Shown: in pieces, positions 15,989 through 21,996 of the stretch
How the letters are laid out: each line of letters begins with the position of its first letter
Numbering within the stretch: position 1 is the first letter of the stretch
Origin: Deltaproteobacteria bacterium UBA5329
Lineage (GTDB): Bacteria; Desulfobacterota; Syntrophorhabdia; Syntrophorhabdales; Syntrophorhabdaceae
Length of the DNA: 21,996 nt
Assembly: GCA_002408185.1 (NCBI GenBank)
Contig: DHQV01000034.1
Location: 1-21,996 of the forward strand
Direction of reading: 5' to 3'
Translations under genes and position numbers: made by a program
The notes under the pieces: generated by a model
Told to the model about the DNA's origin: nothing
Databases searched by the model: none
What the model saw: only the letters and a program-made list of their open reading frames with translations

Positions 15989-17200
15989 TTATAATTCTAT
16001 GAGGCTTTTCATTCCTTCGGAAAGCGCGTACCATACGGCGAGATAGTCCCGTACCTGTCGTGTTATGAGGAAGTGCCGACGGACATATTCCCGGGCCTGC
16101 TGGCCCATTCTCCCGGCCATATCGCTGTTATTTAAAAGCTGCCGTATCCTGAATGCGGTTCCTTCGATCGAATGTACAAGAAAGCCCGTCACGCCGTGGG
16201 TGATCTGGAGCGGAATACCCCCCGCCGCTCCCCCGATGACGGGTTTGCCCTTCCACATGCCTTCGGTAACCGTAAGACCGAAGCCTTCCTTGAGAGACTT
16301 CTGAAGAATAACGGCCGCTATTCTTTGTAGGGCGTTAATATCCTTGTCGCTGAAAGGCGGCAGAAGAAGGATCCTGACATCAGGGTCGTTCGATGCGAAT
16401 TGGCGGACCTCGTTCAATACTGCGGCACCTTCGGGATCGTCCGTGGCCGGGCTCCCGGCCAGGACAAGCACACAGTCATTGTATTTCTTCACCTTCCGGT
16501 AGGCCATTATGACACCGGTCGGATCTTTGAACCTGTCAAAACGGGAAACCTGGAGAACGACGGGCCGGTCGAGCGGGATGTCGAGCCTCCGTGCCGTTTC
16601 TTCGATCTCGTTGCGTCCCAATTCCCTGTTCTTCTCGGCGAGCGGGTCTATTGAGGGTGAAACGATGAACTCGTTCCTGCTCATTCCGCCGGCGAACCGT
16701 GACACGGAATAGAGCGCAGCATCGAACTTCGAGACGTATTTTCCAATTTCACCGAACACGTCTTTTTGCGGGTTCGAAACATCGATGTGGCAGCGCCATA
16801 TCCATACTCCATTTTTGCGAAAATTTATGAGCGGGAGAGGCTGGGGGTCATGGATGATCGTGGCGTCCGCCTCAAGGTCCAGTAACGTTGCGTTCGTTTC
16901 ATTGACCGCGCGGTGGTGGTCCCACATGTCCTCGTCGATCGTTTCAGGATAGCCCTGTAGGGCATTGTGGACTTTTTTGGTCATATCGAAGAATCTGTCA
17001 TCGCCCGTGATAACGTCCCACCGTGCCTTTATCCCGAGTGAGGACATTATGGGGATCATTCGCTGCAATATCTCTGCAACCCCTCCCCCTTCCCGTGTCG
17101 AGTTGATATGCAGGAAGGTCTTGTCTGCGAGCCTGTCCGCAAGTTTTCTGAGGAGTATGAGATCTCCTTTCGGTGAAATTCCCGAGTATCGTTCTATCAC
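15989..17200 (-). CDS. treT: TreT-like trehalose glycosyltransferring synthase (GT4)
   Basis: The 403-residue GT-B enzyme closely follows the motif order of archaeal TreT, which joins NDP-glucose (ADP-glucose preferred in the Thermococcales enzymes) to glucose to give trehalose. Visible motifs are HINSTREGGGVAEIL (31-45), IHDPQPLPL (116-124), WIWRCHID (133-140), VSRFDRFKDP (218-227) and EGFGLTVTEGMWKGKPVI (305-322). The last holds the ExxxxxxxE-type sugar-nucleotide site. The start is GTG at 17200, overlapping the TGA of the upstream gene as GTGA, with GGGGGTC five bases before it. The nearby GlgC genes would provide ADP-glucose, giving a second trehalose route beside TreY-TreZ. Which nucleotide sugar is used is inferred. 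A plain trehalose phosphorylase-type GT4 is the main alternative. Confidence 0.85.
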   Translation of the reverse strand: MIERYSGISPKGDLILLRKLADRLADKTFLHINSTREGGGVAEILQRMIPIMSSLGIKARWDVITGDDRFFDMTKKVHNALQGYPETIDEDMWDHHRAVNETNATLLDLEADATIIHDPQPLPLINFRKNGVWIWRCHIDVSNPQKDVFGEIGKYVSKFDAALYSVSRFAGGMSRNEFIVSPSIDPLAEKNRELGRNEIEETARRLDIPLDRPVVLQVSRFDRFKDPTGVIMAYRKVKKYNDCVLVLAGSPATDDPEGAAVLNEVRQFASNDPDVRILLLPPFSDKDINALQRIAAVILQKSLKEGFGLTVTEGMWKGKPVIGGAAGGIPLQITHGVTGFLVHSIEGTAFRIRQLLNNSDMAGRMGQQAREYVRRHFLITRQVRDYLAVWYALSEGMKSLIEL

Positions 17201-17889
17201 AGGTTGACCCCCGTTCGTTCCATGTCCCTGCTTACTTCCTGCATGACAATTTCAGAGATATACGCACGTATCTCGGACGTACTATGCATGAAAGGATCGA
17301 TCGCCCTTACCTTATCGGCCAGTTCCTTTTTATTCAGGGCTTGGTCCATCCAGAGGGAGAAATCATCGAAGCTGCCGGGGACACGCATGCGGGCCTCGTA
17401 AAAATGATAGTAGATGCTTCCGGCGTCCACGAACTTCAAGGCCATGAGGAACTCCGCCAGGTTGCGGGCCCAAACCCCTGCAGGGAAGACATATGTTATA
17501 GTTTCGTTAAAAAAGAACTCGTCTCCCGGCAACGTGTTGCGGTCCCCCGGGACCCTGGCGAGGCAGGAATCGATGACGGATAGAAGGGCCGACCTGAGTT
17601 CGCCTATCGAGCCGCACTCATATGGGTCTATATTGGACAGCTCTTCGGCTATGGCGCGCTCTTCGAGGCTTTCTCCCGCCCAGTGTGCAAAATCATTGGT
17701 ATATTCAAGGATATGCTCTTTCAAGAAATATTGATACGTGTGGTGGAATATGGAGTCGTCACTGACTATTGAAATAATATGCCTCAGCTCTTTAAGGTTT
17801 GATGCCTTCATGCCCGTTGCTTTCAGGATAGTCGTACACTGCCGGAATTCAAAGGGCCATTGAGTTTCTCGGGATAAACGCTCTTCCAT
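17197..17889 (-). CDS. DUF5752-like protein of unknown function
   Basis: This 230-residue soluble protein has no signal peptide or membrane segment and is rich in aromatic and acidic residues. It has an internal two-fold look: an N-terminal part with FHHTYQYFL and FAHWAGESLEER, and a C-terminal part with YYHFYEARMR and DFSLWMDQAL. Each is followed by an 'IDP' turn (SNIDPYECGSIGELR and RAIDPFMHSTSEIR). I take it as the family now called DUF5752, from memory. No catalytic signature is obvious, although the paired histidines and tyrosines could form a metal or ligand site. The stop overlaps the treT-like GTG start (GTGA), so the two are translationally coupled and the product may work with TreT. 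GAGAGGAG precedes the ATG closely. Confidence 0.65.
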   Translation of the reverse strand: MEERLSRETQWPFEFRQCTTILKATGMKASNLKELRHIISIVSDDSIFHHTYQYFLKEHILEYTNDFAHWAGESLEERAIAEELSNIDPYECGSIGELRSALLSVIDSCLARVPGDRNTLPGDEFFFNETITYVFPAGVWARNLAEFLMALKFVDAGSIYYHFYEARMRVPGSFDDFSLWMDQALNKKELADKVRAIDPFMHSTSEIRAYISEIVMQEVSRDMERTGVNL

Positions 17890-17917
17890 ATCTCCTCTCT
17901 TTCATTTTCTGATCGGT

Positions 17918-18166
17918 TCAATCTGTTCGAGCATTATGGACCGGTTCCCGGACCCTCGTTTTCGCCTTTTTCGATACGCGGAACACGAATGACGACACAA
18001 GGCCGATGACGAATCCGAGTGCAACGGAAAGAAAAACTATGATAGCAAGCGATGTCTGAGATGACCAGGTGAAGATCGAGATCGAAATTGGCTGGGAATT
18101 CTGTATTGAAAAGATAGCGACGATAATGACAATGCAAATAAAGATGATGAGGATCATAAATCGCAT
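17918..18166 (-). CDS. LapA-domain (DUF1049) small membrane protein
   Basis: The 82-residue protein has two hydrophobic helices, at about residues 3-21 (MILIIFICIVIIVAIFSIQN) and 38-62 (SLAIIVFLSVALGFVIGLVSSFVF). Between them is the characteristic FSIQNSQPISISIFTW segment of the LapA/DUF1049 family, and a basic cytoplasmic tail follows. LapA proteins of enterobacteria take part in lipopolysaccharide assembly control, while most distant members have no defined job. The start has AAGGAGG close to the ATG. It is 39 bases after gpgS and 28 before the DUF5752-like gene on the same strand, so it is probably co-transcribed with the sugar genes. Its reason for being there is unclear. Confidence 0.75.
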   Translation of the reverse strand: MRFMILIIFICIVIIVAIFSIQNSQPISISIFTWSSQTSLAIIVFLSVALGFVIGLVSSFVFRVSKKAKTRVREPVHNARTD

Positions 18167-18205
18167 AGCGCCTCCTTGCCCGGCTTCAAGCCCGGATGAT
18201 GCTCC

Positions 18206-19417
18206 TTAAGTTCGGTTGTCTTCCTCCACCGCTTCACGGATCTTGTCGAGTATCTCGGGCACCGCTGCAATGACCCGGTCCCAACTCGCAATGAGAGGAA
18301 CACCGAGGGGATCTTTCGTGATCACTGCAGCGGCGGTTTTGATGCCGTTTGCAAATGTCTCCATTGAAAGGCTCTCTTCGTGACGGTCAAAACGCAGATT
18401 GTTGATCGAAGCGTCATCTTCATAGCGCTTCAGAACGTCCTGTGCCGTACGTGTATACGTGGCGAAAAGCGTTTTGAAAAAACCGTCGGAAAAGACAATT
18501 CCTTCGGAAGCAAGGGTCCGAAATATCGATTTGGCGATATCAACACCCATTTTATTGAGTCCTTTTGACGCATCTTCCGGGGACAGTTCTTGGTGTTTAT
18601 GCTCATAATTCTCGGATAGATCGACTTGGCATACCCGGTTGATAGACGTGTTCTTATACACTTCGGCCAGGGTGCCCACCTCGAGCCCCCAATCACCAGG
18701 TATCTTGTTCACTCTGGCGAGATTGACATCCATGGAAAATTCACCGGCCAATATATAGCGGAAACTGTCGAAGAATACGAGAAGTGGATGAAAACCTATC
18801 ATGTTCTCGAGCGCCCGTATAAGAGGGGCCACCAAAAGCCTTGTGACCCGTCCATACATTTTATCTGTTACCCGGGCGTAATAGCCCTTGCAGAAATCGT
18901 AATCGAGGCTTGGGTTCATAACGGGATAGCACAGACGCGCAAGCATATCGCGCGAATATGTAATGATATCGCAGTCGTGCAGGGCTATCGTGTTGAATTC
19001 GCGCCGTGCGAGAACATACCCGTATGCCATCCATACCGACCGGCCCTTGCCTTCAATACCGGTCGGCAGGTCTTCGGCCTCGATGATGCGATAGAGCTTT
19101 CTTATTCTCTTGCCGTTATTCCAGACAACGTAGGTCTTTTGAGGCAGGACCGAAAAGAATTGACGGGCTGCGGCAAACTCGGCATCGGAGGCCGGTCCTA
19201 ACGTTACGATGATGTCTTTGATATATTGTACCTTCTTAAGCTCGTCTACTATTTTTCTTAATGCCTCACCGTTAATTTCACTGGAAAGGGACGGAAGGAC
19301 AAGGGCGATGGGCCTGTCCCGCGCATACTTTAGCAACCTCGACTCAAGCTCCTCGATATTGTCTTTTCCCAATCTATGCAGTGTAGCAATCGCGCCGGCC
19401 TGGTAGAAATCCGACAT
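18206..19417 (-). CDS. gpgS: Glucosyl-3-phosphoglycerate synthase (GpgS, GT81)
   Basis: The 403-residue GT-A enzyme would transfer glucose from an NDP-glucose to 3-phosphoglycerate, the first step to the compatible solute glucosylglycerate. It begins with the GpgS-like SDFYQAGAIATLHRL. GIEGKGRSVW (121-129) is the sugar-nucleotide loop, DCD (148-150) the metal-binding motif, and AGEFSMD (224-230), DWGLEVGTL (242-250) and YEHKHQ (271-276) follow in the expected order. AAGGGGG six bases upstream supports ATG 19417. It heads the eleven-gene minus-strand run and is divergent, by 98 bases, from the matching phosphatase. A mannosyl-3-phosphoglycerate synthase (GT55) is less likely because its motifs differ. 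The sugar donor (ADP-, UDP- or GDP-glucose) cannot be read, although ADP-glucose would fit the neighbours. Confidence 0.87.
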   Translation of the reverse strand: MSDFYQAGAIATLHRLGKDNIEELESRLLKYARDRPIALVLPSLSSEINGEALRKIVDELKKVQYIKDIIVTLGPASDAEFAAARQFFSVLPQKTYVVWNNGKRIRKLYRIIEAEDLPTGIEGKGRSVWMAYGYVLARREFNTIALHDCDIITYSRDMLARLCYPVMNPSLDYDFCKGYYARVTDKMYGRVTRLLVAPLIRALENMIGFHPLLVFFDSFRYILAGEFSMDVNLARVNKIPGDWGLEVGTLAEVYKNTSINRVCQVDLSENYEHKHQELSPEDASKGLNKMGVDIAKSIFRTLASEGIVFSDGFFKTLFATYTRTAQDVLKRYEDDASINNLRFDRHEESLSMETFANGIKTAAAVITKDPLGVPLIASWDRVIAAVPEILDKIREAVEEDNRT

Positions 19418-19515
19418 GTGGCGCCCCCTTGTGGATATGATTCTCTATTTCATCAGCAAAACACAGCATTATTCCGGACTTTCCTTATGCCACCCGGAGG
19501 TAATATATTATATGC
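19418..19515. promoter_or_regulatory. Divergent intergenic region gpgS / phosphatase
   Basis: These 98 bases must hold the start signals for two outward-facing units: the long gpgS run on the minus strand and the phosphatase on the plus strand. Ribosome binding sites for both are visible (AAGGGGG on minus, GGAGGT at 19496-19501 on plus). I find no convincing consensus -35/-10 pair for either direction, so an activator or alternative sigma factor is possible. Confidence 0.45.
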
Positions 19516-20397
19516 ATGACCGATCATGGTGTCGACAAGAGCTGGCTGCAAAAGGGCTTCAGCAGTACTTTAGGGGTGTCCCGCAAAATCATAATTTTCA
19601 CCGACCTTGACGGGACCCTCCTTGACGTCGTCTATTCATATCACGCAGCGAACGAAGCCCTTCATAGTATCCGGGAACAGGATATCCCCCTCGTCATCTG
19701 TTCAAGCAAAACGCGGGCGGAGATCGAGTATTACCAGGCAAAAATAGAAATAGCCGGCCCTTTTATTCCCGAGAATGGAGGTGCGGTTTATATACCACGG
19801 GGATATTTTTCCCGGGAAACGGAAGATTCGATCAATTTCGACGAGAATGAAGAGGGTTTCCGGATCATCCGGCTCGGTGCGGACTACCGGGATCTCCGGG
19901 CAGCTTTGGTCGAACTGCGCGATAGCGGATTTGATGTGCAGGGTTTTGGGGATATGTCGGGCCCGGAGATAGCACTATTGACGAAACTGCCGGAAGATCA
20001 GGCGATGTTAGCCGCCAGACGTGAATTCGATGAGCCTTTCATTTTTGAGGGAACCGCGGAAGAAACCGGAAGGATGGCGGATGCCATACGTTCGAAGGGA
20101 TTTGACCTGGCCCGTGGGGCTTTTTTTCATATTTTCGGCCAAAGCGACAAGGGCAGGGCGGTATCGATCCTTATCGATATATACCTTAGGGAATTTGCCG
20201 GGATACTTACTGTCGCTCTCGGGGACAGTTCCATTGATCTTCCCATGTTGCGGATTGTCGATGTTCCGGTTATGATCCAAAAACCGGACGGCTCGTTTGA
20301 CCCGGAACTCGAAAGAGAGAATTTTCAAAGGGCTGATGGCATCGGCCCTCACGGATGGAACAAAGCGGTTATGAAGATCCTGTCGTCTTCGCCATGA
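19516..20397 (+). CDS. HAD-family glucosyl/mannosyl-3-phosphoglycerate phosphatase
   Basis: The 293-residue HAD phosphatase is of the MpgP/GpgP subfamily and would release glucosylglycerate from glucosyl-3-phosphoglycerate made by the divergent gpgS. FTDLDGTLLD supplies the nucleophile and acid (D30, D32), and ICSSKTRAEIE supplies K65. ENGGAVYIP (86-94) and GDMSGPEIALLT (145-156) are subfamily cap motifs. DKGRAV (211-216) and GDSSIDLPML (236-245) complete the site. The first ATG gives an N-terminal extension of about 24 residues over the usual length of roughly 270. Its GGAGGT is 14 bases away, which is long, so a GTG at 19576 (giving 273 residues) remains an alternative, although it lacks a clear ribosome binding site. 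GpgP and MpgP cannot be told apart by motif; gpgS next door favours glucosyl. Confidence 0.85.
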   Translation: MTDHGVDKSWLQKGFSSTLGVSRKIIIFTDLDGTLLDVVYSYHAANEALHSIREQDIPLVICSSKTRAEIEYYQAKIEIAGPFIPENGGAVYIPRGYFSRETEDSINFDENEEGFRIIRLGADYRDLRAALVELRDSGFDVQGFGDMSGPEIALLTKLPEDQAMLAARREFDEPFIFEGTAEETGRMADAIRSKGFDLARGAFFHIFGQSDKGRAVSILIDIYLREFAGILTVALGDSSIDLPMLRIVDVPVMIQKPDGSFDPELERENFQRADGIGPHGWNKAVMKILSSSP

Positions 20398-20499
20398 CCC
20401 ATTGTGTCATGCACTGAACATATCTCGGGCGGAGTCGTTTTACCGCTCCTTTTCCGTCTTGACATACAGGACGGGTTTGTATTATAAAAGACAACACGC
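20398..20499. other. Intergenic region before the tRNA pair
   Basis: It contains the tRNA promoter at 20459-20488. I see no strong terminator for the phosphatase gene, so read-through into the tRNAs is possible. Confidence 0.4.
20459..20488 (+). promoter_or_regulatory. Strong sigma70-type promoter of the tRNA genes
   Basis: A perfect TTGACA lies at 20459-20464 and TATAAA at 20483-20488 (18-base spacer), or TTATAA one base earlier (17). The start would be near 20495, five bases before the tRNA-Gly 5' end. Confidence 0.7.
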
Positions 20500-20574
<75 letters not shown>

Positions 20575-20583
20575 TAGATTATT

Positions 20584-20603
20584 AGCGAGCATAAACGCTC
20601 GCT
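20584..20603. repeat. Perfect hairpin in the spacer between the two tRNAs
   Basis: AGCGAGC and GCTCGCT form a seven-pair stem around a six-base loop, ten bases after tRNA-Gly. No T run follows, so it may be a processing or spacer structure in a shared tRNA precursor and is unlikely to be a classic terminator. Confidence 0.4.
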
Positions 20604-20658
20604 GTTATAATAAGGTAATCGCGGGCACGAAGCGCAGGTCGCCCGGTCCTTCAAATAT

Positions 20659-20733
20659 GGCGGCATAGCCAAGTGGTAAGGCGACGGTCTGCAAAACCGT
20701 TATTCTCCGGTTCAAATCCGGATGCCGCCTCCA
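20659..20733 (+). tRNA. tRNA-Cys (anticodon GCA)
   Basis: The acceptor stem GGCGGCA pairs with TGCCGCC, followed by the cysteine-specific U73 discriminator and an encoded CCA. The anticodon stem ACGGT/ACCGT encloses CTGCAAA with anticodon GCA at 20691-20693. It lies 84 bases after tRNA-Gly with no separate promoter seen, so it is probably part of the same precursor. Confidence 0.97.
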
Positions 20734-20743
20734 TTAAAAACCA

Positions 20744-20764
20744 GTTTCAGGTTTCAAGTTTCAG
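20744..20764. repeat. Three tandem heptamers GTTTCAR
   Basis: GTTTCAG, GTTTCAA and GTTTCAG follow one another directly, starting ten bases after the tRNA-Cys CCA end. Units are too short and unspaced to be CRISPR. Such GTTTCAA-type runs are simple intergenic repeats. Confidence 0.7.
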
Positions 20765-20853
20765 GATGAACAGAAAAATATTGAGCTTACGAACAACGGC
20801 CTCAGGGCACACCCCGTGCTTTCCGAGCGTTCCTTGTTGCTAATAGTGTTAAT

Positions 20854-20868
20854 ATTGCCTTTGGCAAT
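20854..20868. repeat. Perfect inverted repeat downstream of hgcB
   Basis: ATTGCC and GGCAAT flank TTT. It lies about 80 bases beyond the hgcB stop, between convergent transcripts, and could be a weak bidirectional RNA end structure. It lacks a T tract. Confidence 0.3.
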
Positions 20869-20948
20869 GCCGATTAGGGGTGTTTATAAAATGTTGTGGG
20901 TTTTGTTGACCGGGACCATTGACGGAAAATAATGATTCCGGTTTTTAT

Positions 20949-21239
20949 TTACCAGCTTTTGTCGGTATCGCAACTGACTTGTTTTCTGCCGAGCATTTGG
21001 TTGATTATCGCCCTCGCACAGCCGACTCCCGCACTTACGGTCACTGCCCCCAGGGGGCAATTGCGCTGGCACGCGCCACATTCTATACAGGCGTCACGCA
21101 GGACAATCTCGATCTTTCCATTGGAACGCCGAAGGACCTGGCGCGGGCAGACTGAAAGACATATGCCACATCCGTTGCATATTTCCGGGTTATGGGACAG
21201 GGTGACGACGTCTCTGAGATAGATCATGGGTTTCATCAT
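20949..21239 (-). CDS. hgcB: HgcB, 2[4Fe-4S] ferredoxin of mercury methylation
   Basis: This 96-residue ferredoxin has two cluster motifs: CNGCGICLSVC (C21, C24, C27, C31) and CIECGACQRNC (C51, C54, C57, C61). What marks it as HgcB and not a general ferredoxin is the following GVGCARAIINQMLGR segment with the extra C74, plus a cysteine near the end (C90). HgcB is thought to reduce the HgcA corrinoid and to handle Hg(II) through these cysteines. The usual vicinal CC at the C-terminus is absent; a single VSCDTDKSW tail is present. The gene starts three bases after hgcA, and its GGGAGG ribosome binding site is built from the last hgcA codons, so the two are translationally coupled. An ATG one codon later is an equally good start. 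Confidence 0.92.
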   Translation of the reverse strand: MMKPMIYLRDVVTLSHNPEICNGCGICLSVCPRQVLRRSNGKIEIVLRDACIECGACQRNCPLGAVTVSAGVGCARAIINQMLGRKQVSCDTDKSW

Positions 21240-21242
21240 TTT

Positions 21243-21996
21243 CTACCTCCCTGAACGAGCGATGAGCCACAAAAGGAGCCCTAAACTCGCGCCGGCAATC
21301 TCGAGCGGAAGAGCAAATCGCATCTCCTTTCTTACACCCGAAAGCGAAGCGAAAGTCGAAGACCCAGTAAAATTCATTGCAAGGTAAGCGGACATGGCTG
21401 GAATTGAGACAAGAAGAACGGTTTTTTCGAGCAGACTTGAAGCGTGACCAAAGGAAATGACAAAAAGGGCGGCCAAAATACCGATCACTGTTCCTTTTAC
21501 CGAAAAGGCCCGACCCGGCAACCAAGGGAGCAAAAGTGGGGCAAGCACCGCGCCCGCAAGTATAGAGGCCACAATCGCCTCGGCGGGAATTGCAAAGTAC
21601 CCGAGTGCTTCCGATATCGAGAACCCTGCAAAAAGAAAACACAAAACGAGAAGGGCAGCAGCAGCAAACAACCCAGCTTTTACGGCGGGCACCACTTCCA
21701 TCGGGACAAGGGCCAACCTTTCGGGAAACCCGAATTCCTTTGTTCTCATTCGTTCTTCTGCATAGAGACATTTCTCGAGAAACTCAGGTATATCTTCGGC
21801 TTTAACGGGCCCGTAAATAACCTGAAAACCTGAACGTTTCTTTACCTCATGGCCTGCAACTCCCGGTCCGGCAAGTTGGGGAAGTATCAGCTTTCGGTGA
21901 TTCACAATGTCGGTGAGACGGCTCGATTGAATCCGATCAACCAGTTCGTCAGTCCCGAAGGTCCCCTTCCCTGCAGCGCACCACACGTTGATGCCC
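21243..21996 (-). CDS. hgcA: HgcA, corrinoid membrane protein of mercury methylation (5' part outside window)
   Basis: The 250 visible C-terminal residues begin inside the corrinoid-binding domain at GINVWCAAGKGTFGT. This contains the diagnostic cap-helix motif N(V/I)WCAAGK, whose cysteine is the proposed lower ligand to the cobalt. After the rest of the soluble domain (VIYGPVKAEDIPEFL) come about five hydrophobic helices, roughly at visible residues 105-128, 136-160, 165-185, 188-208 and 225-245. MNFTGSSTF and SLSGVRKEM between the last two are characteristic of HgcA. Together with HgcB it methylates Hg(II) to methylmercury at the cytoplasmic membrane. The start, the promoter and about the first 90 residues lie beyond the right edge, so intactness cannot be confirmed, but what is seen has no frameshift. 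Confidence 0.95.
   Translation of the reverse strand, partial: GINVWCAAGKGTFGTDELVDRIQSSRLTDIVNHRKLILPQLAGPGVAGHEVKKRSGFQVIYGPVKAEDIPEFLEKCLYAEERMRTKEFGFPERLALVPMEVVPAVKAGLFAAAALLVLCFLFAGFSISEALGYFAIPAEAIVASILAGAVLAPLLLPWLPGRAFSVKGTVIGILAALFVISFGHASSLLEKTVLLVSIPAMSAYLAMNFTGSSTFASLSGVRKEMRFALPLEIAGASLGLLLWLIARSGR

Larger units (their letters stand above)
20734..20948. other. Intergenic junction between tRNA-Cys and hgcB
   Basis: These 215 bases separate the convergent tRNA and hgcB transcripts. They hold three tandem GTTTCAR heptamers (20744-20764), a weak seven-pair stem with two G-T pairs at 20804-20822, and a perfect ATTGCC/GGCAAT inverted repeat at 20854-20868. None is followed by a good T run. 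No gene is seen. Confidence 0.5.

Noticed and set aside
20744..20764. Possible CRISPR remnant from the GTTTCAR repeats
   Set aside because: The units are seven bases, directly adjacent, with no spacers and no cas genes.
20804..20822. Intrinsic terminator for the tRNA transcript
   Set aside because: The stem relies on G-T pairs and is followed by only a few T residues, so it is too weak to call.
20949..21239. Generic 2[4Fe-4S] ferredoxin instead of HgcB
   Set aside because: The GVGCARAIINQMLG segment after the second cluster motif and the coupled upstream gene with NVWCAAGK are specific to HgcB.
21190..21771. 193-codon minus-strand frame overlapping hgcA
   Set aside because: It is a cysteine- and arginine-rich out-of-frame reading of hgcA, whose own frame has the diagnostic motifs.

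Overview
The window reads as a chromosomal segment of roughly even base composition from an anaerobic bacterium. The clearest lifestyle marker is a mercury-methylation pair (hgcA, cut by the right edge, and hgcB). Known hgcAB carriers are sulfate and iron reducers, syntrophs, fermenters and methanogens. With the dense operon style and Shine-Dalgarno-rich starts I lean towards a Desulfobacterota/syntroph-like organism, but the sequence alone does not fix the taxon.

Layout. (1) Positions 132-1566, minus strand: a cyclophilin-fold protein followed by an enolase-superfamily dipeptide epimerase, behind a good sigma70-type promoter. (2) 1773-2932, minus: two tandem paralogous nitroreductases, with a promoter/palindrome just upstream of the first-translated one. 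(3) 2983-4011, minus: a GalT-like nucleotidyltransferase with its own promoter and an operator-like palindrome. (4) 4118-19417, minus: one long run of eleven closely packed genes. In transcription order these are glucosyl-3-phosphoglycerate synthase (GpgS), a LapA-like membrane protein, a DUF5752-like protein, a TreT-like trehalose synthase, TreZ, a GH57/DUF3536 protein, TreY, two ADP-glucose pyrophosphorylase paralogues, a second GpgS/MGS-like glycosyltransferase and an MscS-like membrane protein. (5) 19516-20397, plus: the matching phosphatase (GpgP/MpgP-like HAD), divergent from gpgS. (6) 20500-20733, plus: tRNA-Gly(GCC) and tRNA-Cys(GCA) behind a consensus promoter. (7) 20949-21996, minus: hgcB and the 3' part of hgcA, convergent with the tRNAs.

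How they fit together. Region 4-5 looks like a compatible-solute and storage-sugar locus centred on ADP-glucose. The GlgC paralogues would make ADP-glucose. TreT could join it to glucose to give trehalose, TreY-TreZ could release trehalose from alpha-glucan chains, and GpgS plus GpgP would make glucosylglycerate. The second glycosyltransferase may give a further glycosylglycerate route, and the MscS-like protein fits an osmotic-stress theme. One GlgC copy has lost canonical active-site residues, which suggests a catalytic/regulatory subunit split. No glycogen synthase, branching enzyme or transcription factor is visible in the window. No insertion sequence, CRISPR array or rRNA was seen. No gene-free stretch exceeds 300 bases; the longest are 1567-1772 and 20734-20948.
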